Made by a program: the position numbers and the translations under genes
NCBI RefSeq assembly: GCF_002584985.1
Contig: NZ_NUPZ01000010.1
Coordinates: 45,428-109,427, forward strand
From: Bacillus sp. AFS029637
Lineage (GTDB): Bacteria > Bacillota > Bacilli > Bacillales > Bacillaceae_G
Length of the DNA: 64,000 bases
Reading direction: 5' to 3'
The notes under the pieces: generated by a model
Database searches by the model: none
The model's input: only the letters and a program-made list of their open reading frames with translations
Told to the model about the DNA's origin: nothing
Part shown: piece after piece, positions 9,022-18,268 of the stretch
Numbering within the stretch: the first letter of the stretch is position 1
Layout: each line of letters opens with the position of its first letter

Positions 9022-9662
9022 GCTTGCATCCCCATGATGTTTGGCCATAATACGCGGTACCCCTCTGCTTCAAGTGCATCAATCACTTTTAGAGGATTCA
9101 TCGTTTGAATGCGGAAAACGAGTACTTTATCATTCTCATCTTTTGCTGGATAGACGAGAACGCTCACGATATTTATTTGCAAATCGCTAAAAATAGCAAC
9201 AACTTTTCCGAGAATACCAGGTTCATTTTTTACTTGAATTTCAATTTGTGAACTTGGTTGATGCGCTCCAGTTAATTTCACTAACGTATGCAATACAGTA
9301 GATTCAGAAATGATTCCAACTAACTTTCCGGCCTTTGTCACAGGAAGGCAGCCAATTTTATTTTCAAAAAATAAAGTAGCAATTTCCTCAACGAAATCGA
9401 GAGGATGACAAGTCATGACAGGGTGTTTCATAATAAGTTCAAGCGGTTGCTTCAGCATATCGAGTGAAACTTGTTCATCTAAAATAGACGGACTTGCATC
9501 TCTTACATCCCGATCAGAAATAATGCCTACGACATGATTATTTTGATCGACAATTGGAATGTGCCGAATTCCTTTTGTACGTATTGTTCGGATTGCGGTT
9601 TCGATTGTATCGTTTGGATGTAGTGTCACTACATTTTGATTCATGATTTCTTCTACAATCAT
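9018..9662 (-). CDS. acuB: Acetoin utilization protein AcuB (CBS-ACT protein)
   Basis: A 214-residue regulatory protein with two CBS domains (about residues 7-60 and 75-130; motifs VGIISDRDVRD and VGIISESTVL) and a C-terminal ACT domain (from about 138, IEIQVKNEPGILGKVVAIF). CBS pairs usually bind adenosyl ligands; its precise role in acetoin/acetate use is not settled. It lies between acuA and acuC with an ATGA overlap with acuC. Confidence 0.95.
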   Translation of the reverse strand: MIVEEIMNQNVVTLHPNDTIETAIRTIRTKGIRHIPIVDQNNHVVGIISDRDVRDASPSILDEQVSLDMLKQPLELIMKHPVMTCHPLDFVEEIATLFFENKIGCLPVTKAGKLVGIISESTVLHTLVKLTGAHQPSSQIEIQVKNEPGILGKVVAIFSDLQINIVSVLVYPAKDENDKVLVFRIQTMNPLKVIDALEAEGYRVLWPNIMGMQA

Positions 9663-9679
9663 TCCAGTTGCCCCCTTTA

Positions 9680-10312
9680 TTAATACATAAAACGATTGTG
9701 AAAACGTAGACGATCAAATGCTTGAATAGAATCCGTATCAACACGTTTACCGATGCGGACCATTAAACAGTTGGCAGGGTGGGAACAAATTTCAGGATCA
9801 TCTGTAGCCATCCATTGTAAACCACCAGCATTCATCATCTTCTCCATTACTTTTCGGTATTCCCAAACATTTAAGCCTGTCTGTTTTAAATCCCAGTGCC
9901 AATAATATTCAGTCGTCAATATAATATAATCTTCCATATGATCGTCCATCATTGAAACTTCTAATAAGTTTTTTCCAACAGCACAACCGCGGAAGGCTGG
10001 GACAACTTCAATCGCCCCGAGCTCAATTAAGTTTTCTATTTTTCCTTCTGACCATCGCTCGAGTGGATCAGGATACAAGTATGTAACATATCCAACAATC
10101 ATTTGGTCATGTCTAGCAATAATGAGACGAGCTTCTGGTAATTTAGAAATTTCGACAATTGCTTTATATTGCTGCTCGGCAGGACGGAACGCAACTAAAT
10201 CTGGATGAAATTCATACATTTCTAAGTTATGTGTAGAGACAGGACCTTCAATAATTAAAGTGCCTTTCGCTGTTTTTAAATTTCTAGCATTATATATTTT
10301 TTTATGGATCAA
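9680..10312 (-). CDS. acuA: Acetoin utilization protein AcuA (GNAT protein acetyltransferase)
   Basis: AcuA acetylates and inactivates acetyl-CoA synthetase at its C-terminal lysine. The 210-residue protein carries the GNAT core (IVGYVTYLYP; LIELGAIEVVPAFRGCAVGKNLLEVS, the acetyl-CoA loop). I choose TTG 10312 as start because GGTGGTGAG lies about seven bases upstream and the length then equals the 210 residues of the B. subtilis protein; two GTG codons at 10327 and 10324 are alternatives but overlap the ribosome site. First gene of acuABC, divergent from acsA with about 175 bases between them. Confidence 0.93.
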   Translation of the reverse strand: MIHKKIYNARNLKTAKGTLIIEGPVSTHNLEMYEFHPDLVAFRPAEQQYKAIVEISKLPEARLIIARHDQMIVGYVTYLYPDPLERWSEGKIENLIELGAIEVVPAFRGCAVGKNLLEVSMMDDHMEDYIILTTEYYWHWDLKQTGLNVWEYRKVMEKMMNAGGLQWMATDDPEICSHPANCLMVRIGKRVDTDSIQAFDRLRFHNRFMY

Positions 10313-10488
10313 TGTATTGCTCACCACCTTGAGGTTTTGAGAATCTATTAATATCGTACTTTATAATATATGCGATGTGAATCGAATTTTGTCATTAAAA
10401 ATTTGTCTAAAAATCAACAAATATACTGAAAATTTTAAATAATGTCATTATAATAGATAATAGAATACATAGGAGGGGGATGTAAAGT

Positions 10489-12207
10489 ATGAAAGTAGAA
10501 ACGCTTCCAGTCATTAAAGGGAAAAATAATTTGCCGAATTATGAAGAGGCATACGCGAATTTTAACTGGGAAGAGGTTAATAAAAATTTTACTTGGAATG
10601 AGACAGGCCGAGTAAATATGGCGTATGAAGCAATTGATAAGCATGCGAAATCCGATCGTAAAAATAAAGTAGCCCTTTATTATCAAGATGGATCGCGAAA
10701 AGAGAAATATACATTTAAGGAAATGAAGGATTTTTCTAATAAAGCAGGAAACGTCCTGAAAAATTATGGCGATGTTGAAAAAGGCGATCGCGTTTTTATT
10801 TTTATGCCGCGTTCTCCAGAATTATATTTTGCACTTTTAGGTGCGGTGAAATTAGGGGCAATTGTTGGGCCACTATTTGAAGCATTTATGGAAGGCGCAG
10901 TTCGCGATCGTTTAGAAGATAGCGAAGCAAAGGTGTTAATTACAACGCCTGAATTGCTAGAGCGCGTACCATTAAATGATTTACCTGCTTTAAAAACAGT
11001 CTTCCTTGTTGGAGATAATGTAGAAGAAGGCGGTAAAACGGTAGCGTTCAATCCTTTATTTGAACAAGCTTCAAAAGAATTACATATCGAATGGTTAGGC
11101 CGTGAAGACGGTTTAATTCTTCACTATACGTCTGGTTCTACTGGTAAGCCAAAAGGTGTGCTTCATGCGCAAAACGCAATGGTGCAGCACTATCAAACGG
11201 CGAAGTGGGTATTAGATTTAAAAGAAGACGATGTATATTGGTGCACAGCTGATCCAGGCTGGGTAACTGGAACGGCTTACGGTATTTTCGCACCGTGGTT
11301 AGTTGGAGCATCGAATGTTGTTTTAGGTGGACGCTTTAGTCCAGAAGCGTGGTATGAAGCACTGCAAGATTACGGTGTAACAGTTTGGTATAGTGCACCA
11401 ACAGCGTTCCGTATGTTAATGGGTGCTGGACAAGATGCAATTAAAAAATATGATCTATCACAAGTACGCCACGTATTAAGCGTTGGTGAGCCATTAAATC
11501 CAGAAGTAATTCGCTGGGGTATGAACGCATTTGGACTTCGTATTCATGATACGTGGTGGATGACAGAAACAGGTGGACAAGTTATTTGTAACTACCCTTG
11601 TATGGAAATCCGTCCAGGTTCAATGGGTAAACCAATTCCAGGTGTGAAAGCAGCGATTGTTGATAATGATGGAAATGAAGTGCCTCCATACACAATGGGG
11701 AACTTAGCGATTGCGAAAGGTTGGCCAGCTATGATGCGTGCAATCTGGAATAACCAGCAAAAATATGAATCTTACTTCATGCCGGGAGATTGGTACGTAT
11801 CAGGTGACTCTGCCTATATGGATGAAGACGGATACTTCTGGTTCCAAGGGCGCATTGATGATGTAATTATGACGTCAGGTGAGCGCGTTGGTCCGTTTGA
11901 AGTAGAAAGCAAATTAATCGAGCACGCTGCGGTTGCAGAAGCTGGTGTAATTGGTATTCCGGATCCAGTGCGCGGCGAAATCATTAAAGCATTTATCGCG
12001 CTTCGTGCAGGGTACGAGCAGTCAGAAGAATTAAAAGAAGAAATTCGTCAATTTGTAAAGAAAGGTCTAGCAGCTCATGCAGCGCCAAGGCAAATTGAAT
12101 TTAAAGATAAATTACCGAAAACGAGAAGTGGTAAAATTATGCGCCGCGTATTAAAAGCGTGGGAGCTGAATTTACCGACAGGTGACTTATCAACGATGGA
12201 AGATTAA
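10489..12207 (+). CDS. acsA: Acetyl-CoA synthetase
   Basis: Activates acetate to acetyl-CoA through acetyl-AMP. The 572-residue ANL-family enzyme has the P-loop YTSGSTGKPKGV (near residue 213), the adenylate-binding TWWMTETGG region, the hinge/A8 motif WFQGRIDDVIMTSGERVGP, and the A10 motif PKTRSGKIMRRVL whose lysine is the known AcuA/AcuC regulatory site. AGGAGGGGG precedes ATG 10489. A TATAAT at 10449-10454 is a possible -10 element, but no convincing -35 is visible. The divergent arrangement with acuABC links enzyme and modifiers. Confidence 0.97.
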   Translation: MKVETLPVIKGKNNLPNYEEAYANFNWEEVNKNFTWNETGRVNMAYEAIDKHAKSDRKNKVALYYQDGSRKEKYTFKEMKDFSNKAGNVLKNYGDVEKGDRVFIFMPRSPELYFALLGAVKLGAIVGPLFEAFMEGAVRDRLEDSEAKVLITTPELLERVPLNDLPALKTVFLVGDNVEEGGKTVAFNPLFEQASKELHIEWLGREDGLILHYTSGSTGKPKGVLHAQNAMVQHYQTAKWVLDLKEDDVYWCTADPGWVTGTAYGIFAPWLVGASNVVLGGRFSPEAWYEALQDYGVTVWYSAPTAFRMLMGAGQDAIKKYDLSQVRHVLSVGEPLNPEVIRWGMNAFGLRIHDTWWMTETGGQVICNYPCMEIRPGSMGKPIPGVKAAIVDNDGNEVPPYTMGNLAIAKGWPAMMRAIWNNQQKYESYFMPGDWYVSGDSAYMDEDGYFWFQGRIDDVIMTSGERVGPFEVESKLIEHAAVAEAGVIGIPDPVRGEIIKAFIALRAGYEQSEELKEEIRQFVKKGLAAHAAPRQIEFKDKLPKTRSGKIMRRVLKAWELNLPTGDLSTMED

Positions 12208-12211
12208 GAGA

Positions 12212-12248
12212 GAAAGGTCTGAACGAAAAGCGTTCAGACTTTTCTTTT
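12212..12248 (+). terminator. Terminator of acsA
   Basis: GTCTGAACG/CGTTCAGAC stem with an AAAAG loop and flanking A- and T-runs. Confidence 0.9.
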
Positions 12249-12274
12249 TGTAAATAATAAAGGAGTTAATATAG

Positions 12275-12823
12275 ATGAAGATACCAATTTTAGAAGGAGA
12301 CATAGTGTGCTTACGTTCTGTAGAACCGGAAAAGGATTACCAACAATGGTATGAGGTAATGAAAGATCCCGATATGCATTGTTGGACGGGGAATACGATT
12401 CCAAAAGATAGTAATGAAATTAAGGACTTGTTGCATACTTATAAAAATTTAAAAGATATTATGGCTTGGTCAATTGTAATGAAACAATCAAAGGAAATGA
12501 TAGGGACATATTGGATCTCTATGCCAACGGTGAATGAAAATAAAAAGTTAATTGTAACTTCAGAAGCTCAGCGAATTGCACGTAAGTTTTGGCGAACAGG
12601 TGTCAATAGAGAAGCGAGAAACTTAATATATAATTACATATTTTTAACTTTAGATGTGGATGAAGTTCATGCGCAGGCTTGGGATAATAATATCAATTCG
12701 TGCAGGTCTATGGAACAAATAGGTTTTAAATTAGAGAAACAAGTGAAACGCCTATTCCCTAAATACAATGAAATGTTTTTAGAAAACCATTATGTGCTAT
12801 ATAAAAAGGGCTGGCTTGTATAA
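12275..12823 (+). CDS. GNAT-family N-acetyltransferase (RimJ/RimL-like)
   Basis: A 182-residue protein of the type that acetylates N-terminal or small-molecule amines. It has the RimJ-like opening (DIVCLRSVEPEKDYQQWYEVM), a central beta strand (SKEMIGTYWISMP), and the end of the GNAT fold (HAQAWDNNINSCRSMEQIGFKLE). The acetyl-CoA loop is less canonical than usual (EAQRIARKFWRTGVNREA), so the fold is clearer than the activity. AAAGGAG precedes ATG 12275. It is monocistronic. Confidence 0.75.
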   Translation: MKIPILEGDIVCLRSVEPEKDYQQWYEVMKDPDMHCWTGNTIPKDSNEIKDLLHTYKNLKDIMAWSIVMKQSKEMIGTYWISMPTVNENKKLIVTSEAQRIARKFWRTGVNREARNLIYNYIFLTLDVDEVHAQAWDNNINSCRSMEQIGFKLEKQVKRLFPKYNEMFLENHYVLYKKGWLV

Positions 12824-12901
12824 AAGGTTATGGTTGAAAAAAATATTTGTTGATGTAAAATAAAATCAAACTTATACATACGAGTTAAAGGGGATAGTAT
12901 G

Positions 12902-13459
12902 ATGAAAACAGAAAAAGAAAAGATGATACTAGGAGAAATGTACATACCGGCTGATCCAGTTTTAGTAAAAGAGAGAGCGCAAGCACGTATATTAACGAGA
13001 AAATTCAATGATACGCCAGAAGTGCAATTAAAAGAGCGTAGCGAAATTGTAAAAGAACTATTCGGAACAACAGGAGATAATATTCATCTTGAGTCTTCTT
13101 TTAGATGCGATTACGGTTACAACATTCATGTTGGCGAAAATTTTTACGCGAACTTTGACTGTACGATTTTAGACGTATGCCCAGTAACAATCGGAGTGAA
13201 TTGTATGTTAGCTCCAGGCGTTCACATTTATACAGCAACACACCCGCTTGATCCAGTAGAGCGCATAAGTGGATTAGAATATGGAAAACCAGTTACAATT
13301 GGCGATAACGTATGGATTGGCGGAAGAGCGATTATTAATCCAGGTGTAACAATTGGAGACAATGCCGTTATCGCATCTGGCGCCGTCGTAACGAAAGATG
13401 TACCGGCTAATGTAGTAGTTGGCGGGAATCCTGCAAAAATTATAAAAAAAATAAAATAA
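12902..13459 (+). CDS. maa: Maltose/galactoside O-acetyltransferase (LbH hexapeptide family)
   Basis: Transfers acetyl groups from acetyl-CoA to sugars. The 185-residue protein has the N-terminal Mac domain ([20 protein letters not shown]) followed by left-handed beta-helix hexapeptide repeats with the catalytic His in the TATHPLDP loop and the closing signature [26 protein letters not shown] sits eight bases before ATG 12902; ATG 12899 immediately before it is the alternative. Monocistronic as far as can be seen. Confidence 0.93.
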   Translation: MKTEKEKMILGEMYIPADPVLVKERAQARILTRKFNDTPEVQLKERSEIVKELFGTTGDNIHLESSFRCDYGYNIHVGENFYANFDCTILDVCPVTIGVNCMLAPGVHIYTATHPLDPVERISGLEYGKPVTIGDNVWIGGRAIINPGVTIGDNAVIASGAVVTKDVPANVVVGGNPAKIIKKIK

Positions 13460-13525
13460 TATTTGAACGAAGCGCCTTCCTCGTCTGTATACATTTATGA
13501 AAGAATAGATGAGGGAGGCTTTTAT

Positions 13526-13981
13526 ATGTCTAATAAGTTACTTCTTACTTTTGCTTTAATTGGAATTATAGTCGTATTTTCTTGTGGTTTGCTATTACCG
13601 ATGCCAATCGGATTTAAAGTTTCAATGATTACAGCTGGCGTTATGATGATTGTGATGTTTTCCATCATCATTCCATTTGATAGAAAATATATAGTACGGA
13701 AAAAAGGATATAAAATTGATTTTACAAAAACAAAAGTGTACTTTCGCTGGAATGTATTTGATACGATTTCGGCTTGTCTTGCAGTGTATGCATGCATATG
13801 TGTGCAAACATTAAATATTTTAGTTTCAACCGGACAGACAATTCAAAACCCGTATGTTCAATTTTTTACGAATCAATCGCAAGTATGGATCATTGTTGCT
13901 AGTTGCTATTTAATTTCCCGCATTTCATTAACGTTAAAAGGAATAAAGGAGATCAAAAATCATGGCGCAGATTGGGATTGA
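13526..13981 (+). CDS. Membrane protein of a sigma-factor operon
   Basis: A 151-residue protein with about four membrane helices (roughly 5-25, 31-50, 78-100 and 118-140) and a basic cytosolic loop (FDRKYIVRKKGYKIDFTKTK). The start at 13526 has GAGGGAGG at the correct distance. The 3' end overlaps the sigma factor gene by 20 bases, so the two are co-translated. Membrane partners of ECF sigma factors are often sensors or anti-sigma factors, but nothing here proves that. No named family recognised. Confidence 0.75.
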   Translation: MSNKLLLTFALIGIIVVFSCGLLLPMPIGFKVSMITAGVMMIVMFSIIIPFDRKYIVRKKGYKIDFTKTKVYFRWNVFDTISACLAVYACICVQTLNILVSTGQTIQNPYVQFFTNQSQVWIIVASCYLISRISLTLKGIKEIKNHGADWD

Positions 13982-14507
13982 GGAGGAACTCATGCTTGCG
14001 TATCAAAGTGGGGATAAGCAGGCGGGAGAAAAACTATATGTTTTAATCAAACCAGCGTTATACACATTTTTGTATCGATTTAACCGAGATGAACAATTGA
14101 GTATCGACCTCGTGCAAGATACGTTTTTGACGCTAGAGCGTAAGAAACATATGTATGAACCTGAAAAGGGTAAAATAAAAACGTATTTATTTCAAATTGG
14201 TTATCGTCTTATGATTAATAAATTAAATAGAAGAAAAAAGTGGCGTACGCTTTTGCCATTTTTAGTGCCGATTCAGGAAAAAGAATTTTCTCACGAAGAT
14301 CGGCTCACAGTAAGAGAGGCAATTTTGAAAGTTCCCGAAGAGCAAAGAGCGGTCCTAATCCTTTCTTATTATCATGACATGCAGCAAAAAGAGATTGCAG
14401 AGGTGTTAGGTATTCCAGTCGGAACGGTGAAGTCGAGACTTCATAACGGAATAAAGAAATTGAAACAATTGCTGGAGGTGGATGAAATTGAGCGAAAATC
14501 CCTTTAA
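13962..14507 (+). CDS. ECF-type RNA polymerase sigma factor
   Basis: A 181-residue sigma-70 family factor with region 2 (LYTFLYRFNRDEQLSIDLVQDTFLTLER) shared by ECF members and a region 4 helix-turn-helix (QQKEIAEVLGIPVGTVKSR) that reads the -35 element; there is no region 1 or 3. AAAGGAG lies nine bases before ATG 13962. It overlaps the upstream membrane gene and, by 26 bases, the downstream small gene, forming a tight three-gene operon. Which B. cereus ECF sigma this is I cannot say. Confidence 0.88.
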   Translation: MAQIGIEEELMLAYQSGDKQAGEKLYVLIKPALYTFLYRFNRDEQLSIDLVQDTFLTLERKKHMYEPEKGKIKTYLFQIGYRLMINKLNRRKKWRTLLPFLVPIQEKEFSHEDRLTVREAILKVPEEQRAVLILSYYHDMQQKEIAEVLGIPVGTVKSRLHNGIKKLKQLLEVDEIERKSL

Positions 14508-14733
14508 GAATGAATATAAATTACAGCAGCATTTAGATAGTGACCATGTAGAAATACCAGATTTTCCAAAAACGGTAAGTCGCTTCGATCGATTAATCGG
14601 ATTTCTTGCTTCTCCGGCGAAAGATCCTGTGGAAGCGACGATTGGGAATGATCTATCGATGGTTTTTCATATTTCGATATTAGTTGGTGTTCCAGTTCTT
14701 TCTCTTATTACGATACTCTTTGCAACGTTGTAA
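14482..14733 (+). CDS. Small single-helix membrane protein, candidate anti-sigma partner
   Basis: An 83-residue protein with a hydrophilic N-terminal 55 residues and one C-terminal membrane helix (about 58-81, FHISILVGVPVLSLITILFA). It overlaps the ECF sigma gene and has GGAGGTGG upstream of ATG 14482; a TTG four codons on is less likely. Size, topology and position fit a short anti-sigma or sensor subunit, but it lacks a visible zinc-finger HxxxCxxC motif, so this role is inference. Confidence 0.7.
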   Translation: MKLSENPFKNEYKLQQHLDSDHVEIPDFPKTVSRFDRLIGFLASPAKDPVEATIGNDLSMVFHISILVGVPVLSLITILFATL

Positions 14734-14765
14734 AGGATTGGAAAGGTGAGAAATCAGGCCCTTAT

Positions 14766-14795
14766 TTGACACGCCTATATAAATGATGGTATAAA
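14766..14795 (+). promoter_or_regulatory. Sigma-A promoter of the tyrS T-box leader
   Basis: TTGACA at 14766-14771 and TATAAA at 14790-14795 with an 18-base spacer, placed just before the T-box leader. Confidence 0.75.
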
Positions 14796-14811
14796 GAAAA
14801 GTATATGAATA

Positions 14812-15060
14812 ATTGAGCGTGGAAAGGGAGAAGTAGTGATCATTTCCCTGTTTTAGAGAGCTGATGGCCGGTGAAAATCAGCACATAGATGATCGCGAAT
14901 TACGCCCCTAGAGCATCTTTTTTCGATTGAGTTATATTCAAAAGGGAAAAGACGGTGCTAAGCCGTTATGTAAATAAGGTGGTAGGCTTTTTTGGTCTGC
15001 AACTAGGGTGGTAACGCGATGATTAAAATCGTCCCTTATTTGAAGGGGCGATTTTTTTAT
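14812..15060 (+). promoter_or_regulatory. T-box riboswitch of tyrS (tRNA-Tyr sensing)
   Basis: The leader carries the invariant T-box AGGGTGGTAACGCG at 15005-15018, whose core pairs with the uncharged tRNA acceptor end, followed by a terminator (15025-15059, GAC-rich arms AAAATCGTCCCTT and AAGGGGCGATTTT plus T-run) that competes with the antiterminator. Upstream is a long Stem I region; a TAC at 14901-14903 within GAATTACGCC is a plausible tyrosine specifier. Known T-box logic: low charged tRNA-Tyr raises tyrS expression. The exact 5' end is inferred. Confidence 0.9.
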
Positions 15061-15106
15061 GTTTTCAACCTTCACGCCAGTAATGAACTTAAAGGAGAGT
15101 ATGTAG

Positions 15107-16366
<1,260 letters not shown>

Positions 16367-16390
16367 TTAGAAACGAATATATAACAAATA

Positions 16391-16436
16391 GTACCCCGAA
16401 TTGTAGGCTGAAAAGTTTATGATTCGGGGTTTTTAT
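16391..16436. terminator. Terminator of tyrS
   Basis: ACCCCGAAT/ATTCGGGGT arms about 20 bases apart followed by TTTTT. Confidence 0.8.
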
Positions 16437-16444
16437 GTATGAAT

Positions 16445-16747
16445 TTAGATTACCTGATTCTTTCTTGTAAATAGAATATGAAGAATTAATACGAGCATAT
16501 AAAGCAAGCTAATTAACATAACGATAAATGCCGCCGGATAGAATTTTGCTGCATATATAAAGAAGTCTATTTGATAAATATCTTGGTAATTTGAAACAGT
16601 GCCTTTAAAGTAATTCGTAAACTTAGCACTATATTTCCATTCATCAGGATCATCTATCAAATTACTCCCCTGATACCAACTCATCAGTGCTGAAGTAATA
16701 AATAGCATAAATGAACTTCCGAGTTGAACCATTTGGTTTATTGTCAA
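16445..16747 (-). CDS. Small membrane protein, DUF4306-like
   Basis: A 100-residue protein with an N-terminal helix (about 8-24), an extracytoplasmic loop with SWYQGSNLIDDPDEWKYSAK, and a C-terminal helix (about 68-93) followed by a basic end. The W-GS-L--DP-EWKYS pattern recalls the DUF4306 proteins of Bacillus, from memory only. TTG 16747 has GGGGGTG upstream; ATG 16732 is the alternative. Function unknown. Confidence 0.65.
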   Translation of the reverse strand: MTINQMVQLGSSFMLFITSALMSWYQGSNLIDDPDEWKYSAKFTNYFKGTVSNYQDIYQIDFFIYAAKFYPAAFIVMLISLLYMLVLILHILFTRKNQVI

Positions 16748-16934
16748 AACGAATTACACCCCCATTTTCTGGTTATTATATCGTAAGAATGTACTTTAAT
16801 AAACTATTTTGGGGATAAAATACAGTTAGCAAATCTGAACTTTTTTGTTGTAATCTCCTTTTCGAGTTCATACGGAAATCACATGTAAGCGGTATGATAA
16901 ACGTATAACAAATAGAAAGGAGTGGTAAAACGAA

Positions 16935-17063
16935 ATGTCACTAGAAGCGCTCATTATCTTTTCTTTGCTAAATGCGGGTCAGCTTGCAGAGGATACGAAG
17001 GCTGATATACATAAAGAGCAGAAAGATGCTTATGTATATGTTCAGAAAGAGGAAAATAAATAA
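16935..17063 (+). CDS. Small protein of 42 residues
   Basis: Short ORF starting MSLEALIIFSLLNAG and ending in a charged tail (KEQKDAYVYVQKEENK). GAAAGGAGTGG stands at the right distance from ATG 16935, and a terminator hairpin follows directly, so it is likely a real expressed gene. The N-terminal 15 residues are hydrophobic, the rest hydrophilic. No family recognised. Confidence 0.6.
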   Translation: MSLEALIIFSLLNAGQLAEDTKADIHKEQKDAYVYVQKEENK

Positions 17064-17075
17064 CTTTAATATAAA

Positions 17076-17121
17076 TAAAAGCTACTCGAAGTAACTGTTT
17101 AGTTGTCTTCGGTAGCTTTTT
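17076..17121. terminator. Bidirectional terminator
   Basis: AAAAGCTAC...GTAGCTTTT arms with an inner CGAAG/CTTCG pair, between the small plus-strand gene and the minus-strand immunity-like gene. Confidence 0.8.
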
Positions 17122-17124
17122 AAA

Positions 17125-17589
17125 TTATGAATAAATAGGAATTAATTCTCGCTTAAAATCTTCGTACATTTCAAAGGCGATTTTCATGATTTCTTTGAGT
17201 TCATTGTAACTGTGGAAATATAGCACGGGTACTTTTTCCGTGTCATTTGATAACAATCTTATAAATATGTCCCAAGGGTCTCCAACTCTAACTTCACCAT
17301 TATGCCATGCTTCCCAAATCAATTCAGCAACACCATATTTTAAGCTGATGTTGAATCTAAAGGTGTAGACATCTTTGTTTTTTACTTCTCCTACAATAAA
17401 AAAGTCTTCTTTTTTATTGTAACGAGCTTTATAGCCAAGAGACTCGAATACTTCAATAGCTTTTTCATTTTCATAGTTTTCAAATGTATTTGTTCTATCG
17501 GAAAATTTTTCTGATAAGGATTTATATCTTTCTACAAATTCAATTTTCTCAAGTACCTCTTTTATTTCAAGTTCTAAATCATATGCCAT
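17125..17589 (-). CDS. Probable orphan immunity protein (cassette 1)
   Basis: A 154-residue acidic cytosolic protein (EVLEKIEFVERYKSLSEKF at the start; a central VYTFRFNISLKYGVAELIWEAWH sheet region; ends FKRELIPIYS). I do not recognise a named immunity family. GGGAGG precedes ATG 17589. The call as immunity protein comes from context: its start lies three bases after the stop of a toxin-like C-terminal fragment (17593-17813) on the same strand, and the cassette sits in the same orientation as an LXG-EndoU toxin at 20507-22132. Inference, moderate confidence. Confidence 0.6.
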   Translation of the reverse strand: MAYDLELEIKEVLEKIEFVERYKSLSEKFSDRTNTFENYENEKAIEVFESLGYKARYNKKEDFFIVGEVKNKDVYTFRFNISLKYGVAELIWEAWHNGEVRVGDPWDIFIRLLSNDTEKVPVLYFHSYNELKEIMKIAFEMYEDFKRELIPIYS

Positions 17590-17592
17590 CAA

Positions 17593-17813
17593 TTATTCCT
17601 CCCTAAATCTAATCTTAATAGCATATTTACCTTTCATTTTTTTAAAATACGTCTCAAAATTTTCCCTAAATTTGTTTCTTTTTTCGTACGTGAAATTGAA
17701 GTCTTTGCAAATTTATAATTTGCTTGATACAGTTCATTGGGAAGTATCTTAGTTATGATATTTTCACCAGTAGAATCAAATATTCCTTTTCCATGATATT
17801 TGATTCGAAACAA
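17593..17813 (-). pseudogene. Orphan toxin C-terminal tail with a frameshift (cassette 1)
   Basis: On the minus strand a frame opens near 17813 and reads FRIKYHGKGIFDSTG, then ITKILPNELYQANYKFAK; a +1 frame then continues DFNFTYEKRNKFRENFETYF, KKMKGKYAIKIRFREE and stops at TAA 17593-17595, right before the immunity gene. The join falls in GCAAAGAC near 17700; one extra A would restore a single frame. There is no start codon or secretion domain: upstream is a TAG. It looks like the tail of a polymorphic toxin displaced by recombination. The toxin family is not recognised. Confidence 0.6.
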
Positions 17814-17875
17814 AGGAGAAAGCTAGCGTAAACGTTAGTTTAAATATTAATCAGGTGTTCTTCTTTGTGTGATTT

Positions 17876-18163
17876 TTATCTCCATCGCCATGCAATCGTT
17901 TTATCTTCAATGTGGATTGCTGGAATGTCGATTCCTAAATATTTCCCTTCGTTTTCATCGAAAACGGACCAATTTTCATCGTCTAGAAATTCAGGGTCAA
18001 TACTTTCAAAGTCAAAAGTACTCTCTTCGTCTACCATTTCACGAAAATATTCTTGATAGGGTTTACTATTATCATTTAAATGTATAGTTCCATACATCCA
18101 TGGTGTTTCTACAAAAATGTCTCTAATTTCACCTATTTCATTATCTTTAAAGTATAATTTCAT
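17876..18163 (-). CDS. Probable orphan immunity protein (cassette 2)
   Basis: A 95-residue, very acidic protein (YFREMVDEESTFDFESIDPE, FLDDENWSVFDENEGK) ending IHIEDKTIAWRWR. AGAGGGTG precedes ATG 18163. It follows by 12 bases the stop of a second toxin-like tail (18176-18268). Strong acidity and small size are typical of immunity proteins that mask nuclease toxins, but the family is not one I can name. Confidence 0.6.
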   Translation of the reverse strand: MKLYFKDNEIGEIRDIFVETPWMYGTIHLNDNSKPYQEYFREMVDEESTFDFESIDPEFLDDENWSVFDENEGKYLGIDIPAIHIEDKTIAWRWR

Positions 18164-18175
18164 ATTTGCACCCTC

Positions 18176-18268
18176 TTATTCATGAATTCTGAAATAGTCT
18201 TTTGGTATCTCGCCTTTTATCAAATACTCATTATCTCTTTTTGTCCACTTTAGAGCGAGTTTTTTCCT
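18176..18268 (-). pseudogene. Orphan toxin C-terminal tail (cassette 2)
   Basis: The minus strand reads RKKLALKWTKRDNEYLIKGE then IPKDYFRIHE and stops at TAA 18176-18178, just before the small acidic gene. The frame is closed by a stop a few codons upstream, so only about 30 residues of the tail remain. Its 5' limit coincides with the beginning of the Beta-family fragment on the plus strand (18269), which marks a recombination junction. Basic composition fits a nuclease-type toxin end; the family is unknown. Confidence 0.5.

Noticed and set aside
10328-10488. cre site between acuA and acsA
   Set aside because: Catabolite control of this locus is known in B. subtilis, but no string here meets the cre pattern around a central CG.
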